A stretch of 64,000 bases of DNA. Source: an alpha proteobacterium AAP38. Lineage in GTDB: Bacteria > Pseudomonadota > Alphaproteobacteria > Azospirillales > Azospirillaceae. Where the stretch lies: assembly GCA_001296005.1 (NCBI GenBank), contig LJHR01000009.1, positions 1 to 64,000 of the forward strand, in the 5' to 3' direction. Position 1 is the first letter of the stretch; each line of letters starts with the position of its first letter. The position numbers and the translations under genes are program-made. The notes under the pieces are model-generated. The model ran no database searches and was not told the origin of the DNA. It saw nothing but the letters and a program-made list of their open reading frames with translations. Positions 32,053-41,072 of this stretch are shown piece by piece.

Positions 32053-32835
32053 TTATGCGGCGCGGGCGGCCATCAGCTTCTTGATTTCGGCGATGGCCTT
32101 GGCGGGGTTCAAACCCTTGGGGCAGGTCTGGGTGCAGTTCATGATGGTGTGGCAGCGATAGAGGCGGAACGGGTCCTCCAGCGCGTCCAGACGCTCGCCC
32201 GTCATTTCATCGCGGCTGTCGGCGATGAAGCGATAGGCCTGCAACAGAACCGCCGGACCCAGATACCGGTCGCCATTCCACCAGTAGCTGGGGCACGACG
32301 TCGTGCAGCAGAAGCACAGGATGCATTCGTAGAGACCATCCAGCTTCTCACGCTCTTCTGGGCTTTGCAGCCGTTCGCGCGAGGGGGCGGTGCTCTGCGT
32401 CTGCAGCCAGGGCTTGATGGAAGCCAACTGCGCGTAGTTCTGGTTCAGGTCGGGGACAAGATCCTTCACCACCGGCTGATGCGGCAGCGGGTAGATCTTG
32501 ACGTCGCCCTTCACCTCGTCGATCGGCTTCAGGCAGGCCAGCGTGTTGCGCCCGTCGATATTCATCGCGCAGGAGCCGCAGATGCCCTCACGGCAGGAAC
32601 GGCGGAAGGTCAGCGTGCTGTCCACATCGTTCTTGATGTGGATCAGCGCGTCCAGAACCATCGGACCGCACTTGTCCAGGTCGATCTCGTACTTGTCTTC
32701 ACGCGGGTTTTCGCCCGAGTCCGGATCGTAGCGGTAGATGCGGAAGGTGCGGGTGCGCTTGGCATCCGCAGAAGCCGACTTGACGGTCTTGCCGGGCACG
32801 ACCTTCGAGTTGGCGGGCAGGGAGAATTCAGCCAT
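32053..32835 (-). CDS. sdhB: Succinate dehydrogenase iron-sulfur subunit
   Basis: SdhB passes electrons from SdhA flavin to quinone through 2Fe-2S, 4Fe-4S and 3Fe-4S clusters. The 260-residue protein holds all ligand motifs: [21 protein letters not shown], read here as CREGICGSC and later [16 protein letters not shown]; and [17 protein letters not shown]. It closes the sdhCDAB operon and is followed by a strong bidirectional terminator. Confidence 0.97.
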   Translation of the reverse strand: MAEFSLPANSKVVPGKTVKSASADAKRTRTFRIYRYDPDSGENPREDKYEIDLDKCGPMVLDALIHIKNDVDSTLTFRRSCREGICGSCAMNIDGRNTLACLKPIDEVKGDVKIYPLPHQPVVKDLVPDLNQNYAQLASIKPWLQTQSTAPSRERLQSPEEREKLDGLYECILCFCCTTSCPSYWWNGDRYLGPAVLLQAYRFIADSRDEMTGERLDALEDPFRLYRCHTIMNCTQTCPKGLNPAKAIAEIKKLMAARAA

Positions 32836-32860
32836 GGATGAAGCCCTCTCAGATCGTGAC

Positions 32861-34651
32861 TTAGTAGACGCGCTTCTTCGGCGGGAACACTTCCACCTCG
32901 TTCGTCAGGGTGTAGAGATGGACGGGGCGGTAATCGATGGTCGACTTGCCCGTCTCATCCACCCAGACGGTGGTGTGCTTCATCCAATTCTCGTCGTCAC
33001 GCTCGCTATAATCCTCACGCGCATGGGCGCCACGGGATTCCTTGCGGTTGGCACCGGAATTGATGGTGGCGACGGCCTGGTACATCAGATTGTCCAGTTC
33101 CAGCGCTTCCACCAGATCGCTGTTCCAGATCATGGAGGTGTCGCTGACCTGCACATCCGGGCGCTTGGCCCAGACGTTCTTCATCAGCTCCACGCCTTCG
33201 TCCAGCACCTCACCGGTGCGGAAGACCGCGCAGTTATTCTGCATGATCTTCTGCATCTCAAGACGCAGATGGGCGACGCGGGTGCCGCCCTTGGCAAAGC
33301 GGGCCTTGTCCAGACGGGCCAGCGCCTTATCGGTGCTGTCGTTGGAAATGGTCTTGTGCGGGGCGCCCTTCTGCACGATCTCCGCCGCGCGGATGGCGGC
33401 GGAACGACCGAATACCACGAGGTCGAGCAGGGAGTTGGAACCCAGGCGGTTGGCACCATGCACCGACACGCAAGCCGCCTCGCCGATAGCCATCAGGCCG
33501 GGGACGACCTGATCGGGGTTTTCGGCGGTGGGGCGGATGACCTCGCCACGATAGTTCGTGGGGATGCCGCCCATGTTGTAGTGAACGGTCGGCAGAACCG
33601 GGATCGGCTCCTTCGTCACGTCCACGCCGGCAAATACGCGCGCGCTTTCGGCGATGCCGGGCAGGCGGGCATGGATGACTTCCGGCGCCAGATGCTCCAG
33701 GTGCAGGTGGATATGGTCCTTGTTGGGACCGACACCGCGACCTTCACGGATTTCGATGGTCATCGAACGGCTGACCACGTCGCGGCTGGCCAGGTCCTTA
33801 GCGGACGGGGCATAACGCTCCATGAAGCGCTCACCGGCGCTGTTGGTCAGGTATCCGCCCTCACCGCGCGCACCCTCGGTGATCAGACAGCCGGAGCCGT
33901 AGATGCCCGTCGGGTGGAACTGCACGAATTCCATGTCCTGCAACGGCAGGCCGGCGCGCAGCACCATGCCGCCGCCGTCGCCAGTGCAGGTATGGGCCGA
34001 GGTGGCGGAGAAATAGGCACGGCCATAGCCGCCGGTGGCCAGAACCGTCTGGTGACCGCGGAAGCGATGGATGGTGCCATCGTCCAGGTTCCAGGCCAGC
34101 ACGCCCCGGCACACGCCTTCCTCGTCCATCAGCAGGTCGAGGGCGAAATACTCGATAAAGAATTCGGCATGGTGACGCAGGCTCTGCTGATACAGCGTAT
34201 GCAGCATGGCGTGGCCGGTACGGTCGGCGGCCGCACAGGTGCGGTAAGCCTGACCCTTGCCGTATTCGGTGGTCATGCCGCCGAACGCGCGCTGATAGAT
34301 CTTGCCTTCAGCGGTACGGCTGAACGGCACGCCCTGGTGTTCCAGCTCGATGATGGCGGGGATGGCCTCGCGCACCATGTATTCGATGGCGTCCTGGTCG
34401 CCCAGCCAGTCCGACCCCTTGACGGTGTCGTACATGTGGTAGCGCCAGTCGTCATCACCCATGTTGCCAAGGGCCGCCGAGATGCCGCCCTGGGCCGCCA
34501 CGGTGTGGCTGCGGGTGGGGAACACCTTGGTGATGCAGGCGGTCTTCAGCCCCTTTTCGGCCATGCCGAAGGTGGCGCGCAGGCCGGCGCCACCGGCGCC
34601 AACGACAACCACGTCATATTCGTGGTCGATGATCTTGTAAGCGGTCGCCAT
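32861..34651 (-). CDS. sdhA: Succinate dehydrogenase flavoprotein subunit
   Basis: SdhA oxidises succinate to fumarate with covalent FAD. The 596-residue protein has the FAD-binding [20 protein letters not shown], the covalent-flavin histidine in [10 protein letters not shown], and the substrate region with [13 protein letters not shown]-like residues (here [16 protein letters not shown]) and the ESR/ARG loop [10 protein letters not shown]. It lies between sdhD (4 bp from its start) and sdhB (25 bp). Confidence 0.97.
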   Translation of the reverse strand: MATAYKIIDHEYDVVVVGAGGAGLRATFGMAEKGLKTACITKVFPTRSHTVAAQGGISAALGNMGDDDWRYHMYDTVKGSDWLGDQDAIEYMVREAIPAIIELEHQGVPFSRTAEGKIYQRAFGGMTTEYGKGQAYRTCAAADRTGHAMLHTLYQQSLRHHAEFFIEYFALDLLMDEEGVCRGVLAWNLDDGTIHRFRGHQTVLATGGYGRAYFSATSAHTCTGDGGGMVLRAGLPLQDMEFVQFHPTGIYGSGCLITEGARGEGGYLTNSAGERFMERYAPSAKDLASRDVVSRSMTIEIREGRGVGPNKDHIHLHLEHLAPEVIHARLPGIAESARVFAGVDVTKEPIPVLPTVHYNMGGIPTNYRGEVIRPTAENPDQVVPGLMAIGEAACVSVHGANRLGSNSLLDLVVFGRSAAIRAAEIVQKGAPHKTISNDSTDKALARLDKARFAKGGTRVAHLRLEMQKIMQNNCAVFRTGEVLDEGVELMKNVWAKRPDVQVSDTSMIWNSDLVEALELDNLMYQAVATINSGANRKESRGAHAREDYSERDDENWMKHTTVWVDETGKSTIDYRPVHLYTLTNEVEVFPPKKRVY

Positions 34652-34655
34652 GATG

Positions 34656-35051
34656 TCAGGCTCCGAAAGCGATCTTCAGGACGGCAAAAGCGCCGGCGAG
34701 GAAAAGGGCCAGGGCCACCAGCTTGGTGGCGCCGATGGCGAAGACCTTCGCCAGCTTCCCGTGGATATAGTCCTCGTAGACTTCTTGCATACCGTATGCG
34801 GCATGATGAAACAGGAAGCCCAGAAACAGAACGGTCAGGATGACCGGGCACGGGTGCTTGAAGGTGGTAACCACCTCCTCATACGGTGCGCCGATCAGGC
34901 TGATCACCAGGATGATGAACAGGATCGTCAGCACCGCCAGGGCGGCGGACGCGATGCGGTAGCCCAGCCAGGCCTGTGCGCCCGTCTTGGCAGAACCCAG
35001 ACCGCGGGCGCGGCCGATGGGCGTGCGGAAGCTGTTGGTATCGTTAGCCAT
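34656..35051 (-). CDS. sdhD: Succinate dehydrogenase membrane anchor subunit SdhD
   Basis: This anchor subunit of 131 residues has three membrane spans. It binds heme b and ubiquinone together with SdhC. The histidine-rich [19 protein letters not shown] supplies the heme ligand and the D-Y quinone-site pair. I chose the second of two adjacent ATGs (35051), which gives better spacing from GGGGGA. Sequence conservation is low in this subunit, but operon position between sdhC and sdhA is decisive. Confidence 0.92.
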   Translation of the reverse strand: MANDTNSFRTPIGRARGLGSAKTGAQAWLGYRIASAALAVLTILFIILVISLIGAPYEEVVTTFKHPCPVILTVLFLGFLFHHAAYGMQEVYEDYIHGKLAKVFAIGATKLVALALFLAGAFAVLKIAFGA

Positions 35052-35062
35052 CATGTCCCCCG

Positions 35063-35461
35063 TCAGACCGCGAAAGCCACGACCCAGGTCACCACGGTCG
35101 CCACGACGGCGCCGCCGATGACCAGCTTGGCGCTGGAATAGGATTGTTCCAGGGTCAGCATCTTCGCACCATCCCAGATCAGGTGGCGCAGGCCGTTCAG
35201 CAGGTGGTACCAGAGCGCCGCCGTCCAGCCGAACATCAGCAACAGGCCGATGGGCGAGGCGATGAAGCCGCTGGCCGTCGCATAGGCATCCGGCCCTGCG
35301 GCGGCGGCGACCAGCCACCAGACCAGCAGCAGCGTGCCAACGGTCAGCCCCACGCCGGTGATGCGGTGGGCGATGGAGGTCAGGGCCGGCAAGGGCAGCC
35401 GGTAGACCTGCAGGTGAGGGGACAAGGGCCGTTGCCGCTTGGCCGCAGGCGTGTCGGTCAT
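35063..35461 (-). CDS. sdhC: Succinate dehydrogenase cytochrome b556 subunit SdhC
   Basis: The first gene of the sdh operon encodes 132 residues. It has the SdhC signature RPLSPHLQVYRLPLPALTSI followed by AHRITG (Ser and Arg of the quinone site), three membrane spans, and the heme-ligand histidine region LWYHLLNGLRHLIWD. The start at 35461 gives the standard polar N terminus. The promoter is expected in the 250-bp gap upstream, shared with the divergent GNAT gene. Confidence 0.94.
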   Translation of the reverse strand: MTDTPAAKRQRPLSPHLQVYRLPLPALTSIAHRITGVGLTVGTLLLVWWLVAAAAGPDAYATASGFIASPIGLLLMFGWTAALWYHLLNGLRHLIWDGAKMLTLEQSYSSAKLVIGGAVVATVVTWVVAFAV

Positions 35462-35719
35462 TTCTCTTTCGTCCTTGGTGCTGGCCGGGGTTTGCCCACG
35501 CCCTCCCCCCGCCAAGGGAGCTGACGTCCGGTGGCGGGACCACCGGCGGTTTATGAGACAAAGAAATCGCCGAAGTGACTTACGCCTAACCCCCCGTCTC
35601 GTCAACGCTTCGGCACTGCGGTATTCGTGGTGTCCGCCCCCCGACCTTGGCATGGCCTGCCTGTTTTTCAGCATGGCAGCATGTTCGCCTGCTGTTTTGC
35701 CGCGAGAGGATGCCGATTT

Positions 35720-36478
35720 ATGCTGTCGCCCGATCGCATCGACGATATTGCCCTGTTGGAAGACCTGTCGATGACGGCGTGGCCGGCACCGCGCCGCATT
35801 ATTCACAAGGGCTGGGCGCTGTATTTCGCAGGCGGCCATACGGGGCGGGCCAATTCGGCCAATGCCATGGTGGCGATGAACGCCATTGACGATGCCACCA
35901 TCGACATGGTGGAGGCGGAATATCGCCGTCAGGGACTGCCGCCGCAATTCCGCCTCACGCCCCTGTCACCGCCCGACCTGGGGCTGCGGCTGGCGGACCG
36001 GGGTTACGGCATCGCCAGCCAGAGCTTGGTGCTGTTCCGTCCGCTGGATGGGATCACGGCGGCGGCACCGGATGCGGCGGTGCGGGTGCAGGAAAGGCTG
36101 GATCAGGCCTGGATGGATGCCTATCGCCGCATGGTCCCTGTGCCCGAGCCGGAGATGCCGGCCCTGCTGTCCATCCTGAACGGCATTGCCGCCCGCCCAC
36201 GCTTTGCGATGCTGTGGCAGGATGGGGAGCCGGTGGCGGCCTGCCTTTGCGTCCTGGATCGCGGATGGGCCGGATTTTACAAGGTCGCCTGTCGTCCCGA
36301 CCGGCGGGGGCAGGGGCTGCCGCGTCGGTTGATGGCCGATATGCTCTCGCGCGTTGTGGGGGAAGGGGCGGTGGGCGCCTATCTCCAGGTCGGCACTGCC
36401 AACGCGCCTGCCCTGGCCCTCTATGCACGGCTGGGGTTCCGGCATCTTTATGATTATGCGTATGCGAAACTTGGGTGA
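35720..36478 (+). CDS. GNAT-family N-acetyltransferase
   Basis: The 252-residue protein has a C-terminal GNAT fold (about residues 130-250). The acetyl-CoA loop RPDRRGQGLPRRLMADML is followed by a YLQVGTANAPALALYARLGF segment, the usual A/B motif pair. The N-terminal half is a second, poorly conserved GNAT-like region. The ATG at 35720 has GAGAGGA upstream. It is divergent from sdhC. The acceptor is unknown. Confidence 0.85.
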   Translation: MLSPDRIDDIALLEDLSMTAWPAPRRIIHKGWALYFAGGHTGRANSANAMVAMNAIDDATIDMVEAEYRRQGLPPQFRLTPLSPPDLGLRLADRGYGIASQSLVLFRPLDGITAAAPDAAVRVQERLDQAWMDAYRRMVPVPEPEMPALLSILNGIAARPRFAMLWQDGEPVAACLCVLDRGWAGFYKVACRPDRRGQGLPRRLMADMLSRVVGEGAVGAYLQVGTANAPALALYARLGFRHLYDYAYAKLG

Positions 36479-36714
36479 TGCTGGTTGACAGCCAATGACC
36501 TGTCGGCCTTTCTGGTGCCGGTAAATAAAAGTCATATGCATTTAATGTTAAATTGATTGCAAGTGTGTATGGTTAATGTTAGTTTCTGCCTGTCTCACGA
36601 CAAGGCGGTCATTTGGCGCATCTACAGAACGTAGATGTGAGCCGCCTTTCTTTATCCGCACGGCACTCAAGCAGCAAAGCCGCCTCTGGTCTTTGCCGTT
36701 GGAAAGGAACAACC
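36479..36714. promoter_or_regulatory. AT-rich leader region upstream of the MACPF gene
   Basis: Bases 36520-36600 are clearly richer in A and T than the surrounding chromosome (for example ATGCATTTAATGTTAAATTG and GTATGGTTAATGTTAG). Two copies of TTAATGTTA lie 30 bp apart, at 36542-36550 and 36572-36580. The rest to the ATG has GC-normal sequence ending in the ribosome site GGAAAGGAA. I see no gene here. The composition suggests a promoter and possibly acquired DNA. Confidence 0.5.
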
Positions 36715-38715
36715 ATGTCTATCGCTGCCCAAGCCGCTTCCGCGGCCGCTACCGCTTTGCCTAATCCTTTGCCCCCGCCGAACTGTATGCCGTATCTGAC
36801 AAACGGCTTTGATCCGCTGCAATCATCCTTCCTGACGCAGCCGATCTTTCAATTGACCTATGCGAATGGCACCCAGAGCCAGTTCAACGGCGTCCCCTGC
36901 TCCATCCCCGATGGGGTGGTCTTTATGGAGCGTACGGAGTTCGGGTATAGTAATTCCGAACATTTCATGCGGACCGTCTCTGATTTCAAATATTCATTCT
37001 CGGTCGCTGTTTCTGCTGGCCTGCATGGCCAAAAATATTCGGGCAATTTTTCCAGCAAGCTGACCTATGGTGCCAGCTTCTTCAGTGATGTGACGAAGGA
37101 GTATTTCCTGACATTCGCGTCGCAGCAATGTTATAGTATCCTGCGTGATTGCGGTGCGGCGCAGGCGTCGCTGACATCTGGCTTCAGTGCCGATTTGGCA
37201 GCACTGCCTGCCACGATAACCTCCAGCAACGACTATCAGGCCTACGCCACCTTTTTCCAGAAATACGGGACCTATTTCCTGGTTTCTGGTGTGTTTGGCG
37301 GGTTCATGGCGAAGGCGACCACCATCTCCAAAAGCGTGGTGAAGGCCGCCGATCACGCGAAACTTCAGACCGCGATCTCCGGCTCGTTCCAGACGGAGAT
37401 TGGCAAGGTTACGGGCAGCGCCAGCGCCAGCTACAGCGATAGCCAGTACTTGGATCAGTATCAGGACGACATGTCATCGACCATCAGCGCGGTTGGCGGC
37501 ACCTATGCGCCGGACCAGCCCGCCTCGTTCTTTGCCTCCTGCTACAGCAATCCCGTGCTGTTGCTGGGTCTGGGCACGGCGGGACTGTCGCCGGATATAT
37601 TGCCCTTGTCGGCGCTGATCACCGGCGCGGATGCGGCTACCAGGGTCGCGACAATGGATGCCGCAGCGCGGGTCTATCTGAACACCCCGCATATCAGCAC
37701 GCCCGACCCTGTCCGGGCATCGACATTGAACCAGTACAATGTGGATACGATCCTCACGGCCTATACCAACTATGCCGTGGATGGCGCGCGCGGCTATACC
37801 ACCGGTTCTGTCGGCCCGGCGGATGCGGTGGCGGTGCCCTGTGCCTATGCCTCTGGCCATCTTTATGGCCAGGATCAGCGCTATGCCTGGATGGCCAGCC
37901 TGGCGCTGCCGGTGCAGCAGGGACTGCGCGCGGAACTGGCGCAGACCACGACCTTTGGCACCCCGCTGCTACCCGTGTTCCAAAGCTTCGCCCTGGGTCG
38001 GGCCGATGGCAAAGCATCCGTTCTGGGGGCGTCCAGCAGCCTGTCTGTCTCCACGGCTGAGCCATTGACCCTGGCAGCGACCAGCGACGGCTTTCTGCTG
38101 GTGTCGCTGAAATATGGCGGCAGTGGTGCCCGTGGTTCTGCCACCGTCACGGTCGATGGTCTGCTGCGGGGGGCGGCCTCCATCCATTACTATCCGGGTG
38201 ATGATGTGCATTATCCGCAGGAAAGCGTGCTGGTGCCCATCTGCAATGGTGAAACCTACACGCTGACCTGCGACACCACCTTTGGTGACGTCACCTATGC
38301 GGCGCAGTGGACGCCCCTGTCCGGCGCTTTATGCTTCCAGCCGGCGCAGCAGGCGCTGGCCTATGGCCCGCCGCAGCCCGGCGCTCTGCCCCTGACGGTT
38401 TCCAACGTGCCGACCGATGGGTTCCTGGTCTTCGTGATTGACGGACGGAACTGCGACCAGACCATCGGATACGGCACGATCGAGATGGGGCCGACCGGAA
38501 CGGCACTGGGTCCGGATGCTGCCATGTCGGCGACATCGGTCAATTTCTATCCCGGTGCCGATACCTGGCTGGGGTGCAACAGCGCTGTCCTGCCGGTACC
38601 GAAGGGGTGGTCGTACAATGTGACGTTCGACTACTCGTTCGCACAGCCATCGGCCGCCTTGTGGTGGGTGCCGCTGGTCAATCCGACCGACCCGACGCAA
38701 TGGGCCGGGAACTGA
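36715..38715 (+). CDS. MACPF-domain (membrane attack complex/perforin) protein
   Basis: The 666-residue protein carries the MACPF signature YGTYFLVSGVFGG at residues 184-196 (family pattern Y-G-T-H/Y with a following G-G), preceded by the usual aromatic/Ser-rich strands and helices (about 75-180). MACPF proteins oligomerise and insert beta-hairpins to pierce membranes; bacterial members act as toxins or in host interaction, and some have no shown pore activity. No signal peptide is seen, so export would be non-classical or by lysis. The C terminus has two related beta-rich domains, about 440-536 and 551-656. Each opens with D-G-F-L, contains a Y-P-G-x-D turn, and ends in W-T/V-P-L. Nothing in the neighbouring genes suggests a secretion system. 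It converges with a pentapeptide-repeat gene. Confidence 0.85.
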   Translation: MSIAAQAASAAATALPNPLPPPNCMPYLTNGFDPLQSSFLTQPIFQLTYANGTQSQFNGVPCSIPDGVVFMERTEFGYSNSEHFMRTVSDFKYSFSVAVSAGLHGQKYSGNFSSKLTYGASFFSDVTKEYFLTFASQQCYSILRDCGAAQASLTSGFSADLAALPATITSSNDYQAYATFFQKYGTYFLVSGVFGGFMAKATTISKSVVKAADHAKLQTAISGSFQTEIGKVTGSASASYSDSQYLDQYQDDMSSTISAVGGTYAPDQPASFFASCYSNPVLLLGLGTAGLSPDILPLSALITGADAATRVATMDAAARVYLNTPHISTPDPVRASTLNQYNVDTILTAYTNYAVDGARGYTTGSVGPADAVAVPCAYASGHLYGQDQRYAWMASLALPVQQGLRAELAQTTTFGTPLLPVFQSFALGRADGKASVLGASSSLSVSTAEPLTLAATSDGFLLVSLKYGGSGARGSATVTVDGLLRGAASIHYYPGDDVHYPQESVLVPICNGETYTLTCDTTFGDVTYAAQWTPLSGALCFQPAQQALAYGPPQPGALPLTVSNVPTDGFLVFVIDGRNCDQTIGYGTIEMGPTGTALGPDAAMSATSVNFYPGADTWLGCNSAVLPVPKGWSYNVTFDYSFAQPSAALWWVPLVNPTDPTQWAGN

Positions 38716-38757
38716 GCAGCATGAAGAGGCCTGTCACCCTGTCCTTCCAAGGAGGGC

Positions 38758-38775
38758 GGGGGGACAGGTCCCCCC
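38758..38775. terminator. Short GC hairpin between the MACPF and pentapeptide genes
   Basis: GGGGGGA at 38758-38764 and TCCCCCC at 38769-38775 form a 7-bp stem with a CAGG loop, directly beside the pentapeptide gene stop. The flanking TTAAT is a weak tail for the + strand. Confidence 0.45.
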
Positions 38776-40065
38776 TTAATCATGCCGTGCCTGGGCAAAG
38801 GTCGCCCCTTCAAGGTCGGCCCCGTCCAGTTTGGCCCCGCGCAGATCGGCGCCGGTAAAGTCCGTGCCCCGCGCGATGGCCCCGCGCAGGTCGGCATTGC
38901 GCAGGTCGGCCCCTTGGAATCGCGCACCGGACAGGCGGGTGGGCCAGCGGCGGTCGGGCATATCGGCGCTGACCAGCGGTGTCAGGTTGGCACCCTGAAG
39001 GAAGGCCCCGCCCAGATGGGCGCGTTCCAGGTTGGCGCCGCGCAGATCGGCGCTGCCCATCTGGGTGTCGCGCATATCGGTGCATTCCAGGTCGGCCATG
39101 ACCATGCAGGCGTTGGTCCATAGGGAACGACGGGCCAGCGCGTAAGGCATTTTTGCCGCCGTGACATTTCGCCCGCGCATGTCCAGGCCCATAAGGTCGC
39201 GTCCGCTGAAATCGGCACGCTTGCCACTACGCCCCGCGGTCACCACCCAATCGGCATGGGCAGCCAGCAGCACCTCCACCGGTTCGGCCCCGTCCATGGT
39301 GCCGGGTAGCAGGGCGCCGGTGCGCTTCAGATCGTTCATGGCGTGCGGGTCCAGGATAGCGCCCCGGAAATTCGCCCCCTCGGCCAAGGCATCGCGCAGG
39401 ATGGCGTCGGTCAGGACGGCGCCCGCGAAATCCGCCTCCTGCAACTGCGCGCCCTGAAGATTGGCGCCGTCCAGCATGGCGCCCTTGAAGTTGGCTCCGC
39501 GCAGATCGGCGCCGCGCAGATCGACATGGCGCAGATTGGCATCGGTGAAATCCGCCTTCAGCGTGATGGCCCCGTTCATCTTGGAGCCGGAGAAATCGGC
39601 ATTGTTGGCGATGACAGCGGCCAGATTGGGGATGCGCCCATCAAAGGCCTGGGGCAGGGGCTTGCCGCCGCGATAGACGGCCAGCACCGCCTCGCGCACA
39701 TCGGTGTCGCGCAGCTTGGCCTTGGTCAGGTCGGCGCCGCGCATGGTGATGCCGCGCATGTCGGCCTTGGACAGGTCCGCCTGCTGCAAATTGGCCAGAC
39801 GCAGGTCGGCAGCGAACAGATTGGCCCCGATCAGCCGTGTCTTCACCATCTGCGCCTGATCGAAGCGCGACCCGGTCAGTTCAGCGCTGCGCAGGTCCAT
39901 GTTGGAGAGGTTGACGCCGCGCAGGTCGCACAGCACGAAAATGGCGCGCTGACCGCCGATGCGGCCCTCCATCAGCTTGACGTGACGGCGCAAAGCTTCC
40001 AGCAGCTCCTCGGTCGAGGGGCGTCGCCAGGTCGGTTCCGCCGGTTGTGCCGCTTCCGCCGTCAA
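38776..40065 (-). CDS. Pentapeptide-repeat protein
   Basis: The 429-residue protein is built from A(D/N)LxX pentapeptide repeats in three blocks (about residues 45-135, 155-240 and 290-425). Examples are LRGADLRGANFKGAMLDGAN and ADLRNADLRGA. The repeats form a right-handed beta-helix. A non-repeat linker with VEVLLAAHADWV at about 255-275 interrupts them. No catalytic domain is visible. Some pentapeptide proteins protect gyrase by mimicking DNA (Qnr type), but this one has no such hallmark loop that I can identify. It converges with the MACPF gene. Confidence 0.88.
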   Translation of the reverse strand: MTAEAAQPAEPTWRRPSTEELLEALRRHVKLMEGRIGGQRAIFVLCDLRGVNLSNMDLRSAELTGSRFDQAQMVKTRLIGANLFAADLRLANLQQADLSKADMRGITMRGADLTKAKLRDTDVREAVLAVYRGGKPLPQAFDGRIPNLAAVIANNADFSGSKMNGAITLKADFTDANLRHVDLRGADLRGANFKGAMLDGANLQGAQLQEADFAGAVLTDAILRDALAEGANFRGAILDPHAMNDLKRTGALLPGTMDGAEPVEVLLAAHADWVVTAGRSGKRADFSGRDLMGLDMRGRNVTAAKMPYALARRSLWTNACMVMADLECTDMRDTQMGSADLRGANLERAHLGGAFLQGANLTPLVSADMPDRRWPTRLSGARFQGADLRNADLRGAIARGTDFTGADLRGAKLDGADLEGATFAQARHD

Positions 40066-40279
40066 GCCTGCGCTACCTTCCCTATCGCTGGTACGGGATG
40101 GGGTTTAGAAACCCCTATCGGCACTATGCCAGAGCTTTAAAGGCTTGCACACCAAAGTATGAATGCCAAAGGATCATATCCACAGCTTTTCGTTTTGCTT
40201 CGCAGTCGCAAAACAGCGTTGTCAATTTTGCGCCCTCAGTCGCCGCCGGACCAAGGGTCATAAATGATGACCCTTGGCT

Positions 40280-40540
40280 TTAACTGACAAACTTCCGGGC
40301 GTTGGCCACCATGGTGGAGTACATGGTGCGGATGAAATCCGTGGGCCGCAGACGGCCCAGCGGGATGTTCTCCGACGCGTAGGTGACCAGCTCCTCCGGC
40401 GGTTTCACCGGCACCACTTCCAGCCCCGATTTGCGCAGGGCATCGACCACCGATTTCGCCTGCTTCATGTAATCCTCATTGAAGAAGGACTTGTCGGCGT
40501 CCTTGATGGACTGGGCGATGATCTCCTGAATGGACGGCAC
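40280..40540 (-). CDS. Small conserved-looking hypothetical protein
   Basis: The 86-residue acidic/helical protein opens MPSIQEIIAQSIKDADKSFF and ends near FIRTMYSTMVANARKFVS. It has no signal peptide or membrane span. The even codon usage and the alternation of helix-forming segments support a real gene. It is followed on the same strand by nothing close; the Mpo1-like gene lies 42 bp upstream and could be cotranscribed. I do not recognise a function. Confidence 0.65.
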   Translation of the reverse strand: MPSIQEIIAQSIKDADKSFFNEDYMKQAKSVVDALRKSGLEVVPVKPPEELVTYASENIPLGRLRPTDFIRTMYSTMVANARKFVS

Positions 40541-40582
40541 GCGCGCGTTCCTTAGGGGCTGGAATGAAACTGTGCGGGGGAA

Positions 40583-40918
40583 TTAACCATCAATCCCGGC
40601 GCGGCGCAATTCCGGCCCCAGCCGGCCCGCCACAAACAGGAAGAACATCCGGTAATCGGCGATCAGCGACCAGAGAGGATAGGTGAAGGTGGCGGGCTTG
40701 TTATGCTCCACCAGGGCGTGGGACATCCAGGCAAAGAAATAGCCCGACAGGGGCATGCCGATCAGCCAGAGCGGCTCCAGCGTGGCACCGAACATCGCCA
40801 GGCAACCCAGCGCAATGGCGCTGCCCACATAGTGAAAACCGCGCGTCACCTTCTTGGAATGTTCGCGCAGATAGAAGGGCCAGAAGGCCTCGAACGTCTG
40901 GTACTCACGCTGTGCCAT
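40583..40918 (-). CDS. Mpo1-like/DUF962 membrane protein
   Basis: The 111-residue protein has two or three membrane spans and the family pattern FYLREHSKKVTRGFHYVG, SHALVEHNKPATFTYPLWSL and ADYRMF. In yeast, Mpo1 is an Fe(II)-dependent dioxygenase of 2-hydroxy fatty acids; the two histidine clusters HYVG and SHALVEHN are kept here. The role in bacteria is not established. Confidence 0.88.
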   Translation of the reverse strand: MAQREYQTFEAFWPFYLREHSKKVTRGFHYVGSAIALGCLAMFGATLEPLWLIGMPLSGYFFAWMSHALVEHNKPATFTYPLWSLIADYRMFFLFVAGRLGPELRRAGIDG

Positions 40919-41072
40919 GGGTGCAATCCTCCCGCCACATGGGCGCTTAGGTCATTTTCTTGCCATCTTGCTGCCCAACGCATAAGTCAAAGCGTTCGTC
41001 GGGGCTTGTCAAGGTGCCGGATGTTGCGCCTTCGCCCCGCTGTTTCATCCTACTGATTTGAGGGCCGGGAAA

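Noticed and set aside
32738-34843. 701-codon plus-strand frame across sdhA
   Set aside because: It is antisense to sdhA, whose FAD and active-site motifs are intact.
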